This document shows positions 1-13,616 of a stretch of 64,000 bases of DNA, piece after piece (position 1 is the stretch's first letter; every line of letters starts with the position of its first letter). Position numbers and translations under genes: made by a program. The notes below the pieces were generated by a model. That model was not told the origin of the DNA. It did no database searches and was given only the letters and a program-made list of their open reading frames with translations. The stretch comes from Valencia hispanica (Eukaryota > Chordata > Actinopteri > Cyprinodontiformes > Valenciidae), in contig OY747716.1 of the NCBI GenBank assembly GCA_963556495.2, forward strand, positions 15,775,040-15,839,039, in the 5' to 3' direction.

Positions 1-1722
<1,722 letters not shown>

Positions 1723-2870
1723 TCATCATGTCGTTTATATTATGATTCAGTATCCTGGCGCACAGGATCTGGCCTGGTTACGGATTGAAGCTGTCATGGC
1801 TGCTACATGGCTTCATTGCCCCCAAATGTGAAGCTAAAAACCAAACAAGTGGTCTAAAACCTTTCTGTTCGGGACAATTTATAAACTGTGATAAAGGACT
1901 GCTCTCATTGATATATTTGAATGAATAAAAACAATTCTTCGTTCTTTTATAGGGAAGTAGAAATTCATTTCCGGCTTTGCATCAGCAATCTGAAAATTAT
2001 TCAGGCATGCGTGAAACTCCAGTGATACCTGATATAGTCTGTTTACTTTTGATGGCCCAGCTTTTCCCTCAAATTCAGAACATTCCTAATAACAGAAGGC
2101 TTCCTTATGACAAATTGTTCTTTTATGTATTCATGGGCATTTAAAACCTTGCTTAGAAAGTGTTTTTTTTCCACATTGAATTAAGGTACAACAGAACTAA
2201 TCAAAGACATAATCATTCACAATGTCAGCAGGTCAAGTTTAACTTTTAACAGGCTTTGCCATGCCCTCACTCTCATTGTTTTATTCATTATGAGGACATG
2301 CTATGGTTTTTGTTTTTGCCTATAAAAGCTTTGAGAGTTAAGTTGTTTAAGATGGTGTAAATTTGCTGTTAAAGGGTCCTTATTCTGGGTAGCAAGATGG
2401 GCAGAACATCGTTTCTTTGAGCGCGAAGACTGTTGGGAGAGTTGTCCGCTGCAGTTAAGAAAGCGATAACTCAAAGGCAGTCCGTAATACCCAACTTCAA
2501 AAATGCTGAACGTCGCTTTTAAATCTTCCATAAAGTGAAGATCTCAATATTAGAGATGCTCCGAGAAACCGGAATAAGATGAAATTCAACTCGACTGGCC
2601 CGGAATAGATGGAAACTCACAATCCAGATCTTATTCTGATCAGTGAACATAGCATGCTAAGCACTTCCAGATCAAGCTGACGACAGTAGTCTTCCATGTG
2701 GATGCTGTTACCAAGTGGAGAAGATTCTTGGCTACTTTCAGTAACAGTGATGTATCTTAAAACAACTGCTGGAAGCAACGTAAAAATTCAACAAGGCTTG
2801 AAGAGAGAGCAAGATTTTAAGGAAAGGGTGAGCAGAGTACCGCAAAGTTGCTTAGCTTCTTTTTCCTTTA

Positions 2871-3085
2871 CGGTGGGGGTCTTCAATTCCTGCCGACGAG
2901 AGCTACTGTCCTACAGCCATCCCTGCTCCAACACACCTGAATCAAATGAATGGCTTGCTACCAGGCCTGCGCCAAACATGATGGCATGCCGGGAGAGGCA
3001 ATTCAACCATTTGATTCCGATGTGTTGGAGCAGGGATGGCTGTGGGACAGTAGCTCTCAAGGGCAGGAGTTGAAGACCCCCGCTG
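2871..3085. mobile_element. palindromic MITE of about 215 bp
   Basis: Left arm GGGGGTCTTCAATTCCTGCC continues through AGCTACTGTCC, CAGCCATCCCTGCTCCAACA and CCTGAATCAAATG. The right arm repeats these in inverse order and ends GAGTTGAAGACCCCCGCTG. Nearly the whole length can fold back. The ORFs that cross it are by-products of the inverted repeat. The superfamily is probably hAT from the end sequence, but no target duplication is clear. Confidence 0.85.
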
Positions 3086-4310
3086 TAGAGCTTTCAGACT
3101 CTTTTCCACCCTTTAAGGAACATGCCGGATTTGGAAATGTTGGCACCCTCTTGGAATCTCACGGAGGAGATAACATACAACACTAAAGCCAGCTTAAAAT
3201 GTCAACTCAGTAATCAGTTTGTCTTTTTTTTTTAATAGATCAGTAAAATCCTGTTTCGCAGAGGCTCCTCTCTCACAGTGTCGTATCGTCAGGTGCAACA
3301 GGTACCATTTTTTTATGCTATGTTTTGTTCTATATTTCTTCTTAACATAATTCTTAAAGAAAAAATGGAATCTGGTCAAAAATAGTTTGTTCCAGAACCT
3401 TCTGGATACTCGCCACCTATTCTGGCATTTAAGACATACCGTTACAAATAGAATACCAAGTTCAGTGGCTGTCCTTCCTTCTTAGAGAAATTTTGAAACA
3501 ATCATGTGTTTCATCTTTATTTGTTGGGATCATTCACTTTCATTATTTCTCTCTCCTCCAAACTAAGCTGTCTCCAGAATTGTGGCTAAATGCCTTCATG
3601 TTGTACTCAAGTGTGGTTCACCAGGGATAATGGTCCAAATTGAGAGGGAAACAGCTGTGTGGCATCTTTTCTTTCCTTTTGAGGTCATTAAAATGGAGAA
3701 AAAATAAAATCTGCCTTTTTTTATCTAAATCGAAGGAGAAAAAGAAGCTAAAAGCAACAATATAGATCTGACTCTCCAGTTAAGCACCTATTCTTTCTCA
3801 GTGTTCCAGATTTAAATGTAATTAAAAGATTATTTGTGGTATAAAGCAGTCCAATCAGGAAGACAGAATTCTAGGAACTGCCCGTCTAATACAGCCGCAC
3901 AATAAGTGTTGACCAAAACCCAGAGAAGACAGGAACTGTTGAAATCCAACCTCTCTGGAAGTTATTACAAGCCACAAAGTGACCCTTAGTATTTAAAGAA
4001 GATGTGTTCAAATGCTTATGACGTCTGTGTCTGCTTGGTAAAGTCTTGATCCAAACATGTTCCGCAGATGGATTACAAGGAAGAAATATTCGGAGGGAAG
4101 CTCAACCACACAAATTAATCTCAGCATTACAGTTGGGATGGAAGGATGGGGGGCAACACGCACATCTCCTATGCTCTTTTTAGATTGGACTTGTTAAGAC
4201 ATATCTTGGAACATTTTATCTGTGGTGCTTTGCTTTCACAGTAAACAGCTCCTCAGTGTATTCTGGTTGTGTTTTATGCACACGCGCATGCGGCGATCAT
4301 ATGCAAATAC

Positions 4311-5205
4311 TGTAACTTGCTAAATTGACCCCTGAACTTCCTCACATTTTGTCATGTCGCAATACAAAGTAACGGATCATTTTGAAGACAGAAAAAGAAA
4401 ATTGTACGGTTTTAAATCTTTTTTTTTTTTTTCAAATTCAGTCTCAAGTCCTTTGCAGGGTTTTGTTTGAGAATTCTCCATTCACTTTGTCATCAACTCA
4501 TTAGCTACTCTTAAAAAAAAAAACATCCCCACACTATGATGTTGCCACAACCATGTTTCACCTTGGGAAACGTGTGTTCCAGATTATGTCCAGTGTGTTT
4601 CACTCAGCATTTTATACAAAGACTAAAACCTCTCATTTTCTAGTCGGCTGGTTAACGTATCTTCTTCTACAGGTTTGATTTGTGTCCTCCAACATGCCCT
4701 GAGGGAATTTAAATCAGACTCATTATGGCTTTATTTCAACAATGACTTTCATCCTAATCTTCCAAAAACATTCATATTTGTGGAGTGTGTGACTAATGGC
4801 TGTCCAGTAGAACGATTCTTCCACCTGAGCTGCGGATTTGTGCAGCTCCTCCAAAGTTATTACGGCCCTTGCTTGTTCCTTGGTCTTCAAGACGCTATTT
4901 GTTCACTAATTTTCTTTAACAAACCTCTGAAGCCTTCACAGAACAGATGGATTCCTGAGATTAAAACAGTGGAGGACTATAATTCCTGATTAGAAGACTT
5001 CTGAAGGCAGTTGGTTACACTGGAAGTATATCAGTGTGAAGAGGGGTGAATATGCATGCCACTTTTTCCAGACTTTTTTGTTCAACTCCCTTCTGGTTCA
5101 GTACTCTGTGTTGGTCTAGCATATAAAATCCCAATAAAACACATTGAGGTGTGTTACTGACAAATCATGAAGTTCAAGGAGCGTGAACACATTTGCAAGG
5201 CAGTG
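4311..5205 (+). mobile_element. Tc1-like family copy, nearly full length, degraded
   Basis: Right end GCAAGGCAGTG (5195-5205) is followed by TA. Inside it is AAGTTCAAGGAGCGTG, the inverse of the family's left end. The body has CAGTCTCAAGTCCTTTGCAG and ATGATGTTGCCACAACCATG. The left end is eroded near GACCCCTGAACTTCCTCAC. Short ORFs here are in the non-coding direction of this family and carry no recognisable domain. Confidence 0.75.
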
Positions 5206-6612
5206 TACATAAACCTACAAATAGAAGATGTTGGCAAACTGAAACTAAATGTGAATTAGGCCATTTTCAAAACATTATCAACAATAATCCATATGTTGGT
5301 TACTTTCCGGAAAGGAAATAACCACTGGCTTAATTTATGACAACTAATGTTAGGTAGTACATGCCTCCTAAAGTCATGTTTGTGAAGGTGTAGTACCAAA
5401 GTGTACTTATGCATAGTGAGTTTTTTTGCATACAGTCTTACGTCTGAACACAGGGTCTAAGCAAATGGTGAGCTGGAAAACGGCACAAATGCAAAGATTA
5501 GAAACTGAAAAGAGTGAGCAGATCATGTCAACAAAGGGAGCATTGTGACACAACCATTTCTATTATTGCAGCGTATAGTAACAGCTGGTATAGGGAGGAC
5601 AGCACTGAGCTGATAAAATGTTAGCAAACACAGGAGTTAACCTCAGCTCAAACTATTACCACATCTCTGCAGGAAAAAACAAAACCCAAAACAAACTCTG
5701 CAGCCTGTTACTTTACCGAGTGAAGATCTCTACCCCTTCTGACATTAGAACGCTTTACATCTGCACTCATATTTTCCTCACAGTATGATTTCATGCCAAG
5801 TTTGATGTGAAAACACTGACTGTCTTGCACACAGACTAGTCGGAGTGTGGGGGCAGAACATCTCTCTGTTCAGTGCGGGTTAGCTGGATGAAGCGTTTTT
5901 TGCAAACTGGTCCAGTATTAGAGAAGCATAGCACTGTAATCGTGAAACATAATTCTGGAAAACACTGTATCTGGAAAACAGGCATTGGCACTGTTACTCC
6001 TGAGGTTGCATGTGCACAGAGGGGGGCAAAATCTGACCGAGCAAAGAATGTACAAAGTTGTTGTGTTTTTTTTAAGCTATGACGGCACTGACTTTTTAGT
6101 GTGGTACATTTGACACCCCAAGCTGCCTATGTTCAATATCAACAGGTAAATGTGGTTTTGAACTCTAGAACCTCTTTAATATAAACTTTTCTGATTGGGA
6201 TGGATAAATTCAGGAAAGGGGGCATCATCATGAGTGGGTTGATTGCAACTGGTAGTCAATAACAACACTGTGAGTTACATGCTTCCCCGGGATATCGTGC
6301 AGCTCTAACCAAATGTGACGGTGTTGAAGCATTGTTAAAGACGGATGTGGGGAAAGGAAATCCAGGATTAAAAAAGATAATCAGACCAATTATCAAGTAT
6401 GAAACAAATGGGGAGGGAAATCGTGTTAGGAATGCATGTCAGTACAATGAAACACGGGAACAACATACTGCAAACAGAAGGGTTTACAGAGACCTAGAAC
6501 CAGTGTAACCTGTGCTGACAAAACAACTACCAGCCCTCTGAGGTGTACAGGAAGCACAGCAAGCAACCATTCACGGGGCAGAAATGATTCTCATGGTATG
6601 ATAACCTTGTAA
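5206..6612. other. intron sequence, nothing assigned
   Basis: No gene or clear repeat. A 69-codon plus-strand frame at 5873-6082 includes no motif that I recognise. Confidence 0.5.
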
Positions 6613-6690
6613 ATGGTAAATGCCCTGCACTTGTATAGCTCTTTATCTAGTCCCAAGGACCCCAAAGCACTTTACACCACATTCAGTAGG
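6613..6690 (+). repeat. fish repeat fragment (ACTTGTATAGC type)
   Basis: CTGCACTTGTATAGCTCTTT and GACCCCAAAGCACTTTACAC are the start of the same repeat as 30685-30965. Immediately after comes AGGGCTGTACGAAGATA, the opening of another fish repeat. Confidence 0.65.
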
Positions 6691-7099
6691 GCTGTACGAA
6701 GATATAGATTAGCACGTATATCATGGTATTCAGTTTTAAAAATCACAATGTATAGTCTTACTCATAGTATCGCAATGTATCGTATCAGCAGATTCTTGCC
6801 AATAAACACCCCTAACATTCAGTCATTCAGTCATTCAGTCAAACAAAAATTTGGCTTGCAACACCACCAGTGAAGTAAGTTAAGTTAGTTATTTGTTCAA
6901 AGGCAGCATAGGTCTCACATTGCTGTTAGCCAATCAGAGGTGAGACGTTTGTATACCATGGATATTATTGAGTAACACTCGTAATCCTGGCGTTCACCCC
7001 CCACTCACTATTTCGACACATTGCAACCTCCTGAAACAGGAGCGAGATGCCAAATGTGTCCCTCTTGTAAACAAGGCAAATGTTTTGCAGCAATAGGTA

Positions 7100-7122
7100 G
7101 GGGGGGGGGGGGGGGGGGGGGG
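7100..7122 (+). repeat. poly(G) run of 23
   Basis: An uninterrupted run of 23 Gs, followed by AACAGTGC. Length in the assembly may not be exact. Confidence 0.9.
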
Positions 7123-7887
7123 AACAGTGCAACATTTTTTTCAACGAGGCATTCGTTCAGAACCTTGATTCACCATGTAAACCGAGCCATGGTTAAAAAC
7201 AACTATGTAAACAGATCGGTTTTAAACACAATTGGACAAACCATAACCCCCACACACTGTACAAGGTTTCTGACATTCTGTAGGATAAAAACAAACTGTC
7301 ACAACCCCTGCAAGGTTTCCAGGTAATGACTGATAGATATGGCATTGGCAGCATGCTGCATGTACATTAAAACATTACAGTAGCACATCATCGCTATGGC
7401 AATTACTACCTCAGCATATCCCAATCTATGAAACTGAACAGACCTGCAACTATAAGGGATAAACAGAGCAGACATGAGCAGATAAGGAAGGTGTGACAAT
7501 ATGTCTAAGAGAATTTGATGGCAGTCATTTTGTTCCTCTCCCCATGACCTCCCGAGTCACTTTTTTTAATTATTCCTTGGTTCCCCTAAGACTGCCTCTT
7601 TTGTCTGTTCCTGCTTCTGCCTAAATGATTCAGTGTCAGAGGGGAAGGGAAACAGAGAGGATGTTGGGTCACATCAAGACAAGCAGAAGGTTCTTTATGT
7701 CTTTGTAGCAGAGTAGGTTGTCTGTTCCGGTCAAAAAAAAAACACCACACACAAACAAAAAGGCTGGTGCCCTCCAGGGAACACAGCGAAGGGAGAGTGG
7801 GATGTGTTCCGAGTGCTGCCAGAGCGACAGCAAGTGTTACTACTCCCACCGGCCAAATATCAATGTCCGTGTGTGAGCTGGCAGCCG

Positions 7888-7959
7888 GACCTCGTGGCGC
7901 AACGGTAGCGCGTCTGACTCCAGATCAGAAGGTTGCGTGTTCAAATCACGTCGGGGTCA
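7888..7959 (+). tRNA. tRNA-Trp (anticodon CCA)
   Basis: A complete 72-nt cytosolic tRNA-Trp gene that decodes UGG. It starts GACCTCGTGGCGCAACGG, has the A box in the D arm, the B box GTTCAAATC at 7940-7948, and ends GGGGTCA. The 7-bp acceptor stem GACCTCG/CGGGGTC pairs with one G-U type pair. The anticodon stem TCTGA/TCAGA closes a 7-nt loop with CCA at 7920-7922. The sequence matches, from memory, the conserved vertebrate tRNA-Trp with no change, so it does not look like a decayed SINE head. There is no intron and no encoded CCA, as expected for vertebrates. It lies in pard3 intron 1, antisense to pard3, with no other tRNA seen nearby. Confidence 0.96.
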
Positions 7960-7963
7960 AAGC

Positions 7964-7967
7964 TTTT
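7964..7967 (+). terminator. RNA polymerase III terminator of tRNA-Trp
   Basis: A TTTT run four bases after the tRNA's last base is the normal position for a Pol III stop. Four Ts are a minimal signal. The next downstream T-rich run is not close, so read-through would have to go some distance. Confidence 0.75.
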
Positions 7968-8716
7968 CGCGCTCATGAGAACTCTCCGGCATTAATTCAC
8001 CGACAGTTTGGGTCGTTTGCCCATCAAATCCGGTTAGGATGTGAAGAAGCTAGAAGAGAGGAGCCCTCTATTTGTTTGGACTAAGTACAGTATGGTGGAG
8101 GAATGTTAAACATTTAAAGAAAATCCTTTTAAGATGAAACAGATTGAACAGCATGCTTTCACAGAGCACAAGTAGACAATCTTCAAGTGACCATAAAGGT
8201 TATCTTCCAAAGATGTTTTTTTCATATTCTCTTCTGTAAACGGAGAAAGGGAATGAAATGTGATGAAAATGCAAGCAGTTTGCAATCCAGTTATGCTGTT
8301 ACTGCTGATGCAGCTTCTGAAGTTATGTGGTCTCTGTAAGGTTTCTACAACCACAGTTGTACGAGCAGAGACCACCATTGTTAGTTATCATGAAATGTTT
8401 CTTTTCCGGGTTGAGAGGGGGAAACCTTGGAACACTGCATACGCGCACACTGCCATCTAAAGGCCGGGCATATGTACTACATTGTTTCCCGTTGCGCGCC
8501 CTGTCGTGTAAACGCAGCGCGTTTTCACCCCCGTTTTCAAACAAAAACTGAAAAATTGTCATGTAAACAGCCCCTTAGACTCTTGCTAATGTGCATATTT
8601 TGGATTGTCAAGAACAATATTCTGCTCAACCCCACAAGCGACATGGAGAAATATATATTCAATAAATAAATCTTCAATTACTTTTGCGAGATCTTGCAAA
8701 AATGTTTGATAAGCAA

Positions 8717-9927
8717 TGGGGGTTTAACGGTACGCCAAAAATCCCGGTCCGGTACATACCTTGGCTTCAATTTCACGGTTCAGTTCATTTGAAAAAAAAA
8801 AAAAAGTTTTAAACAGTACAGTACATTTTCCCACAAAAACTTAATAAATTATATACGACAGTTTAAATATTTTCTTTTTACGAAAATGCAAGACTTTGCC
8901 ATACTTTTGCTTTCTGTTTTCAAAAATATAAATAACTTCAGCGTGCTGACATTAATGTATGCACGGTGCCGTTTTAAATGACTCAGCATGTTTTTTTTTT
9001 TTACTGCCAAAACCATGTCTGAACAACGTTGCTTTTGTCTTATAGAATATAATTAAAATTTCCTTTATTGTTCCACACTGGGGAAATTTCACAGAAAGAT
9101 AAAAAAAAAAAAATTTTTTAAATAGAAAAAAACGAATTAAGAATAATATACTGTACAGTAAGGGCAAAGACACTACACTATAATACTGTGCAGTAATTAA
9201 AAATAATATACTCTGATTCAAGAAATGTACAAATGAGTGGGATAATTGAAAAATATTTACAAAATATGCATGTGTCTTTGTCTTTTCAAATACTTTACCA
9301 GAGGTGTTCCCAAACAGGAGGCTTTAAAGACGGAAGCAGACATTCAAGCTAGGCCTGTCATGATAACACATTTTACTGGACGATAAATTGCCCCAGAGAT
9401 TATTCCGATAAATGATAATACTGTCATTTTGAGACCATTTTCAACTCTTGTAATAATAATGCATGTACACCCTCTGAACTGTCTGTCAACTTTAAATTCT
9501 GAAGAACATTTACTACTGCAACTGGAAGACATTTTTAATATCCAATATAAATGACGCAACACCGAAATAATAATAATAAAAATTGATTATGAGCTCTGTA
9601 AAAAAAGTCTCCATCAAAAAATAGGAATCACTTGGCTCAGACAAGAAAAACTACCAGTTAGGAGTTAACAAAAAGTGCAAACTAACAACTAAACTTTGAA
9701 AAAGAAGACATTCCATTTGACTCTTCTACTATGTATATACAGTATGGAGCATAAATACCTTTTCTCAGGCGAGGGAAAACAAACAAGCATACAAATAAAA
9801 ATTATTGTGCAGCACTGTAGTTATTTACAGTGCTGCTGGCTAAAGTGCAACGCAGTTACGCTTCCGTCTGTGTCGTAACAAACGTTCCGTACCGGAACAT
9901 CCGAATGCACGTACTGTCACACCCCTA
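8717..9927. mobile_element. 1.2-kb hAT-like non-autonomous element with near-perfect target duplication
   Basis: Left end TGGGGGTTTAACGGTACG and inverted right end CGTACTGTCACACCCCTA form the terminal repeats. The flanks ATAAGCAA (8709-8716) and ATAAGTAA (9928-9935) match at 7 of 8 bases. CCGGTCCGGTAC and CCGTACCGG lie just inside each end. The inside is AT-rich with no transposase and includes a hAT-type left-end word AGGCCTGTCATGATAAC near 9352, which may be a further nested copy. Confidence 0.85.
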
Positions 9928-9935
9928 ATAAGTAA

Positions 9936-11910
9936 CGATGGGTCAATCCTGAGACGTGTGAAACAAACACATGGGGGAGCTGTGTTGCGTTCCCCCGTCG
10001 GTACAATCCCCTGCAGCTGGTTTCCACCTCCTAACCGGCGCACTCTGTTCCTACCACAGGGGAACTACGGCCACCGTCAAAGTTGACGCCACCTGGGCTG
10101 TAGGGGAAACGCAGACCGCCATAACACCGACATGCCGAGTTGCAGAAACACACCAAAAAAAAGTAACTCCGGATATTTATTTGGTTTTTCATTTTGCAGA
10201 TCTCACAAAACTTGTAGGATCTCGCAAAAGTAAGTCTCCATTTTTCCTTGCAGGGCCCAGAAGTATTCAAACATACTTTGCTATTTAAACTTTGCATCTG
10301 CTGTTACAGATATTTTTTTAATTTCTTTCCATCATGACAAATAAAAAACTTGACACATAGGGACAAAATCTTGATAAAAAGGCTGTCATTAAAACAAAAA
10401 AACAAAATTATTTAACAAAATAAAAACACTATTTTGCTTGTTTACAACCTTGTACCTGACATAGTACAAAATCTAATACATACAGTGCACCATACTACAG
10501 ATTACAATTCGCAAAGTATATTACCTGGGTAACATACAGATATTTGTGGGTGAATTTGAAAGCCCAGCCGGTCTTTATTTCACTTGTGCCACAAAAAATG
10601 TAAGGCTGACTGATGAAACCTACTACTCTGACCCCTCTATGCATCACAAAGCAAATGAGAAAATCCTGACCCTCACAGCATGAAAACATAAACCCACGTT
10701 AAGCTAAGATTAAGGGTAGGGTGAATGGATGAAACCCTCTGGTAATTTATGCTCCAGTTTTCCAAACACATTTAGACAACATCTAACATCTAAGCTATCT
10801 AATTAAGGATGACATTAATCTTGCATTCCTCACTCTTTGAACTGTAAAAACCACAAAATAGGTGGAATCATGTCCTTTAGAAATACTTCAACCTACTCCA
10901 AACTTCAACCGTCTGAACACAGCACTTAGACCCTGCCATTAGCCTGTGCCCTCTGACCTATAGAAATACTAACAATACCGTCAATCAGTGAGGTTACTCA
11001 GTAGTTCAACATCTCAACCTCCCACTCAGAGTTCTGGCACCGCAGCTCAATAACTGCAGCAATTTATCGAGTGAGTCTTCTCCCCTGTGTGTCATAAACA
11101 CCGGTGTCGCAACTGGAGGCTGTTCTTTGCACATATTCCCAAAAACGCATGTGCAAACTTCACAAGTTTCTTATCATTTCCATAATATGCATTGCTTCAT
11201 CAGAATTAGAATTCAAATGCAAATATTAAACCAACAACAAGAATGTGTGTCTTATCTACAAAACACAAACAGGGATTTGTCTTCTTTGGGCTCTGTTTTG
11301 GCAGTAAGAAAAGTGCTTAATGTGAAATAACACATACAAATGAAATATAGTTGCACTGGGAAGCTGACTGATGATCGGAACCAATGGATTGATCAGGACT
11401 AATCGTTGACCAAAACGGCTGGAACCATTTTATCAGATTTTTTTCCAGTTAGTGAATGCACCAAACCTTGGTGCCACCAGATCACAACAATAACAATCTT
11501 CTTCAGTGTGAAAGTTGTTACTGAGAAAAGAAAGAGACGTTTTTAAGTTGGCTATTTTCAGTAGCACTAAGGTATGAGTGAGTGAGAACAAGACTTTCAG
11601 CAGATAACAGGAAGGCTGTTACAGCAGTGCTTTGTCTAAATTGGCTCTTGCAATTCCTTTGTGTTACTTCTTACTTTTCATTTGCAGTCGATATGATTAT
11701 TGAGGTCACCAGGAATAATTAGGATCATTATTGAGTAATTTTAATCACTTTTGCACACAAAATGCTAGTTGCTCCGATTCACTTACATTGTTTATGCTAA
11801 GCTGAAGCAAACGGACTACTGCCAGATCAGGAGAAGACTCGGCTGGTTACAAAATGCTTTGTTCTCACTTATCTAACTCTGGAGAATATGGCAACAGACA
11901 CAATTTTACT
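9936..11910. other. intron sequence, nothing assigned
   Basis: Mostly AT-rich unique-looking DNA. About 9940-10240 is slightly GC-richer, with GAACTACGGCCACCG-type words that may be a MITE edge. No coding evidence. Confidence 0.45.
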
Positions 11911-11989
11911 TAGGGGTGGCATATCCCTTTAAAGTTCCAACTCAAATCAGTGGCGAGTTTGTGCTAAAGCTGTTCAGTGGGCCCTCGGT

Positions 11990-12285
11990 ATTCCTGGGGA
12001 TTAGGAACCACGGTCGAGTGCAAATGCCTAAAATCTGCAGCTACTTGAGACCCCTTAGAAAAATTATTCGAACTTCTTATTTTAATAGTTTACACACCCA
12101 AATATACCTTATTATGCAATAATACGCAGAGTAGAAACTGTCTTTGCATTACCTCAGAAGCTAACATCTACAGTCTTCCTTACTTCTGTTCTTGGGGGCT
12201 ACAGCTAATTAGCACAAAGGGAAATAAATGACACTCCTGGATTGGCTGTTTTGCAAAAGCCAGCCAATTACGTGTCGAGTAGCAG
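11990..12285 (+). repeat. unassigned dispersed repeat, copy 1
   Basis: Shares ordered blocks with 63295-63575, for example TATTTTAATAGTT, CCAAATATACCTTA, AGAAGCTAA, CTTGGGGG and GCCAGCCAATT. The class is unknown to me. It has no recognisable protein. Confidence 0.7.
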
Positions 12286-12879
12286 TTGAGTTCCTCTTTC
12301 TTGTACCACAACAACGACCAACAGCTGCCAAATCCTACATTTTGCTGCACACAAGACCATGGCTCAGTCAGACTTGAACTTCCACAAACTGTTAAACAAA
12401 GAACATTTATTTTTCAGCTGACTTTAGTATAACAGGTTTGCTTTTGGCCAGCTAAAATAGACTGAACATTGCTTTAGGGAATAACATTTTGCCCAAGAGA
12501 AAAATGCTAGGCTTAAACTGGGTGATTACAGTTTGGGTGTAGGAAGATTGCAGCTGTCTTGCAGGGGGAAGCCATACGACGTTTTGCTTTTTTCTAAGGC
12601 AAAGTCTCTTCCAGGGTTTGAATATGAGTTATGTCCTGCCCATGCAATACAGCTGCAGCCTGCCGAGCTCAAAACTGAGAGAAATATGAGACGCTGCTGC
12701 ACACGTGCTTACAGCTCTGCACTCACCAGAGGCCTACTACTGTAAGTAGTCATCCATTATTGAACTTCAATGTAGAGAATGAAAAAACGTAAGTACAGTC
12801 AAAGCCAAAGGTTACATTTAGTGGCTTTAATGTTTTGGTGTTACTAACATTACAAAAAAGAAAAATCCCAAATTAAAAA
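12286..12879. other. intron sequence, nothing assigned
   Basis: No recognisable feature. A 70-codon plus-strand frame (12533-12745) lacks any known motif. Confidence 0.45.
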
Positions 12880-13017
12880 TTATCCATCCATCTATCCATT
12901 TTCTTCCGCTTATCCGAGGTCGGGTCGCGGGGACAGCAGCTTAAGCAGAGAAAGTCAGACTTCCCTCTCCCAGCCACTTGGAAACCAAGGTGTTCCCAAG
13001 CCAGCCGAGTAAAACAC
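12880..13017 (-). mobile_element. Rex3/RTE-type LINE, 3' end fragment
   Basis: On the minus strand the reading LAWEHLGF...CPRDPTSDKRKKMDRWMDN is the extreme C-terminus of an RTE-clade LINE related to fish Rex3. The 3' end carries the ATCCATCC (GGATGGAT on its own strand) tail that Rex3-like elements show. It continues the fragment at 14196-14600, from which it is separated by a 1.2-kb insertion. Confidence 0.8.
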
Positions 13018-13186
13018 CTTAATTTTGGGACTATTGAGAGCACCTGAATATAGGCCGCACCAGCTAAATTTAAAAGAAAATACATTTTGTACATATATAG
13101 GCACCACCTGAATATGAACCGCACATTTTCATGTTGTAACATGAGATATTTACACGGAAAGATGGTATACGGAGATTTTATTTTAG

Positions 13187-13616
13187 TTACCTCTGCCAGG
13201 AGGTATTGTTTTCATGCGCATCTTTCTGTCTGTCTGTTAGCAACATAACTAAAAAAGTTAAGAACGGATTTCGATGAAATATTCAGAAAATTTCTACAAT
13301 GGGACCAGGGACAAGTTACATTATGGGGGTGGATCCGACATGAACCGCGTATCCACCCACCGACCAGCGGTGCTAACCTCCACTCCTCTGCCGTATTAGA
13401 GAGCTCACAAGCAGCTCCCCTCGTGCAGCAGCCCCGTATCTCCGCTGGAAGAGCGCAGCGGCAGCACGAACACAGCCGTCTGTCTCCTTAAGAGACATTT
13501 TTTGGAAAAGTATCCAAAGTTAGAATTATATAACAACATAGGAGTTGGGGGGGGGGGGGGGGGGGGGGGAGTGGCCCTGGTGGAGGTTTGCGCTCTCTGA
13601 GTGCTTTTCTAGTTTT
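13187..13616 (+). repeat. dispersed repeat, copy 1, interrupted
   Basis: TTACCTCTGCCAGGAGGTAT, TCTGTCTGTTAGCAACATAA and GCGTATCCACCCACC match the repeat at 47085-47312. Its last block CTCTCTGAGTGCTTTTCTAG lies at about 13596-13615 after an extra 200 bp that includes a 23-G homopolymer. It sits inside the insertion 13018-14195. Confidence 0.7.
13547..13569 (+). repeat. poly(G) run of 23
   Basis: A second uninterrupted 23-G run, inside a dispersed repeat copy. The sister copy at 47085-47312 has no such run. Confidence 0.9.

Noticed and set aside
2696..3186. Two overlapping plus-strand frames of 125 and 78 codons
   Set aside because: They cross the palindromic MITE at 2871-3085; the inverted arms create open frames on both strands.
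4675..4989. 104-codon frame that looked protein-like (SCGFVQLLQS...)
   Set aside because: It lies in a Tc1-like copy read in the direction opposite to transposase coding.
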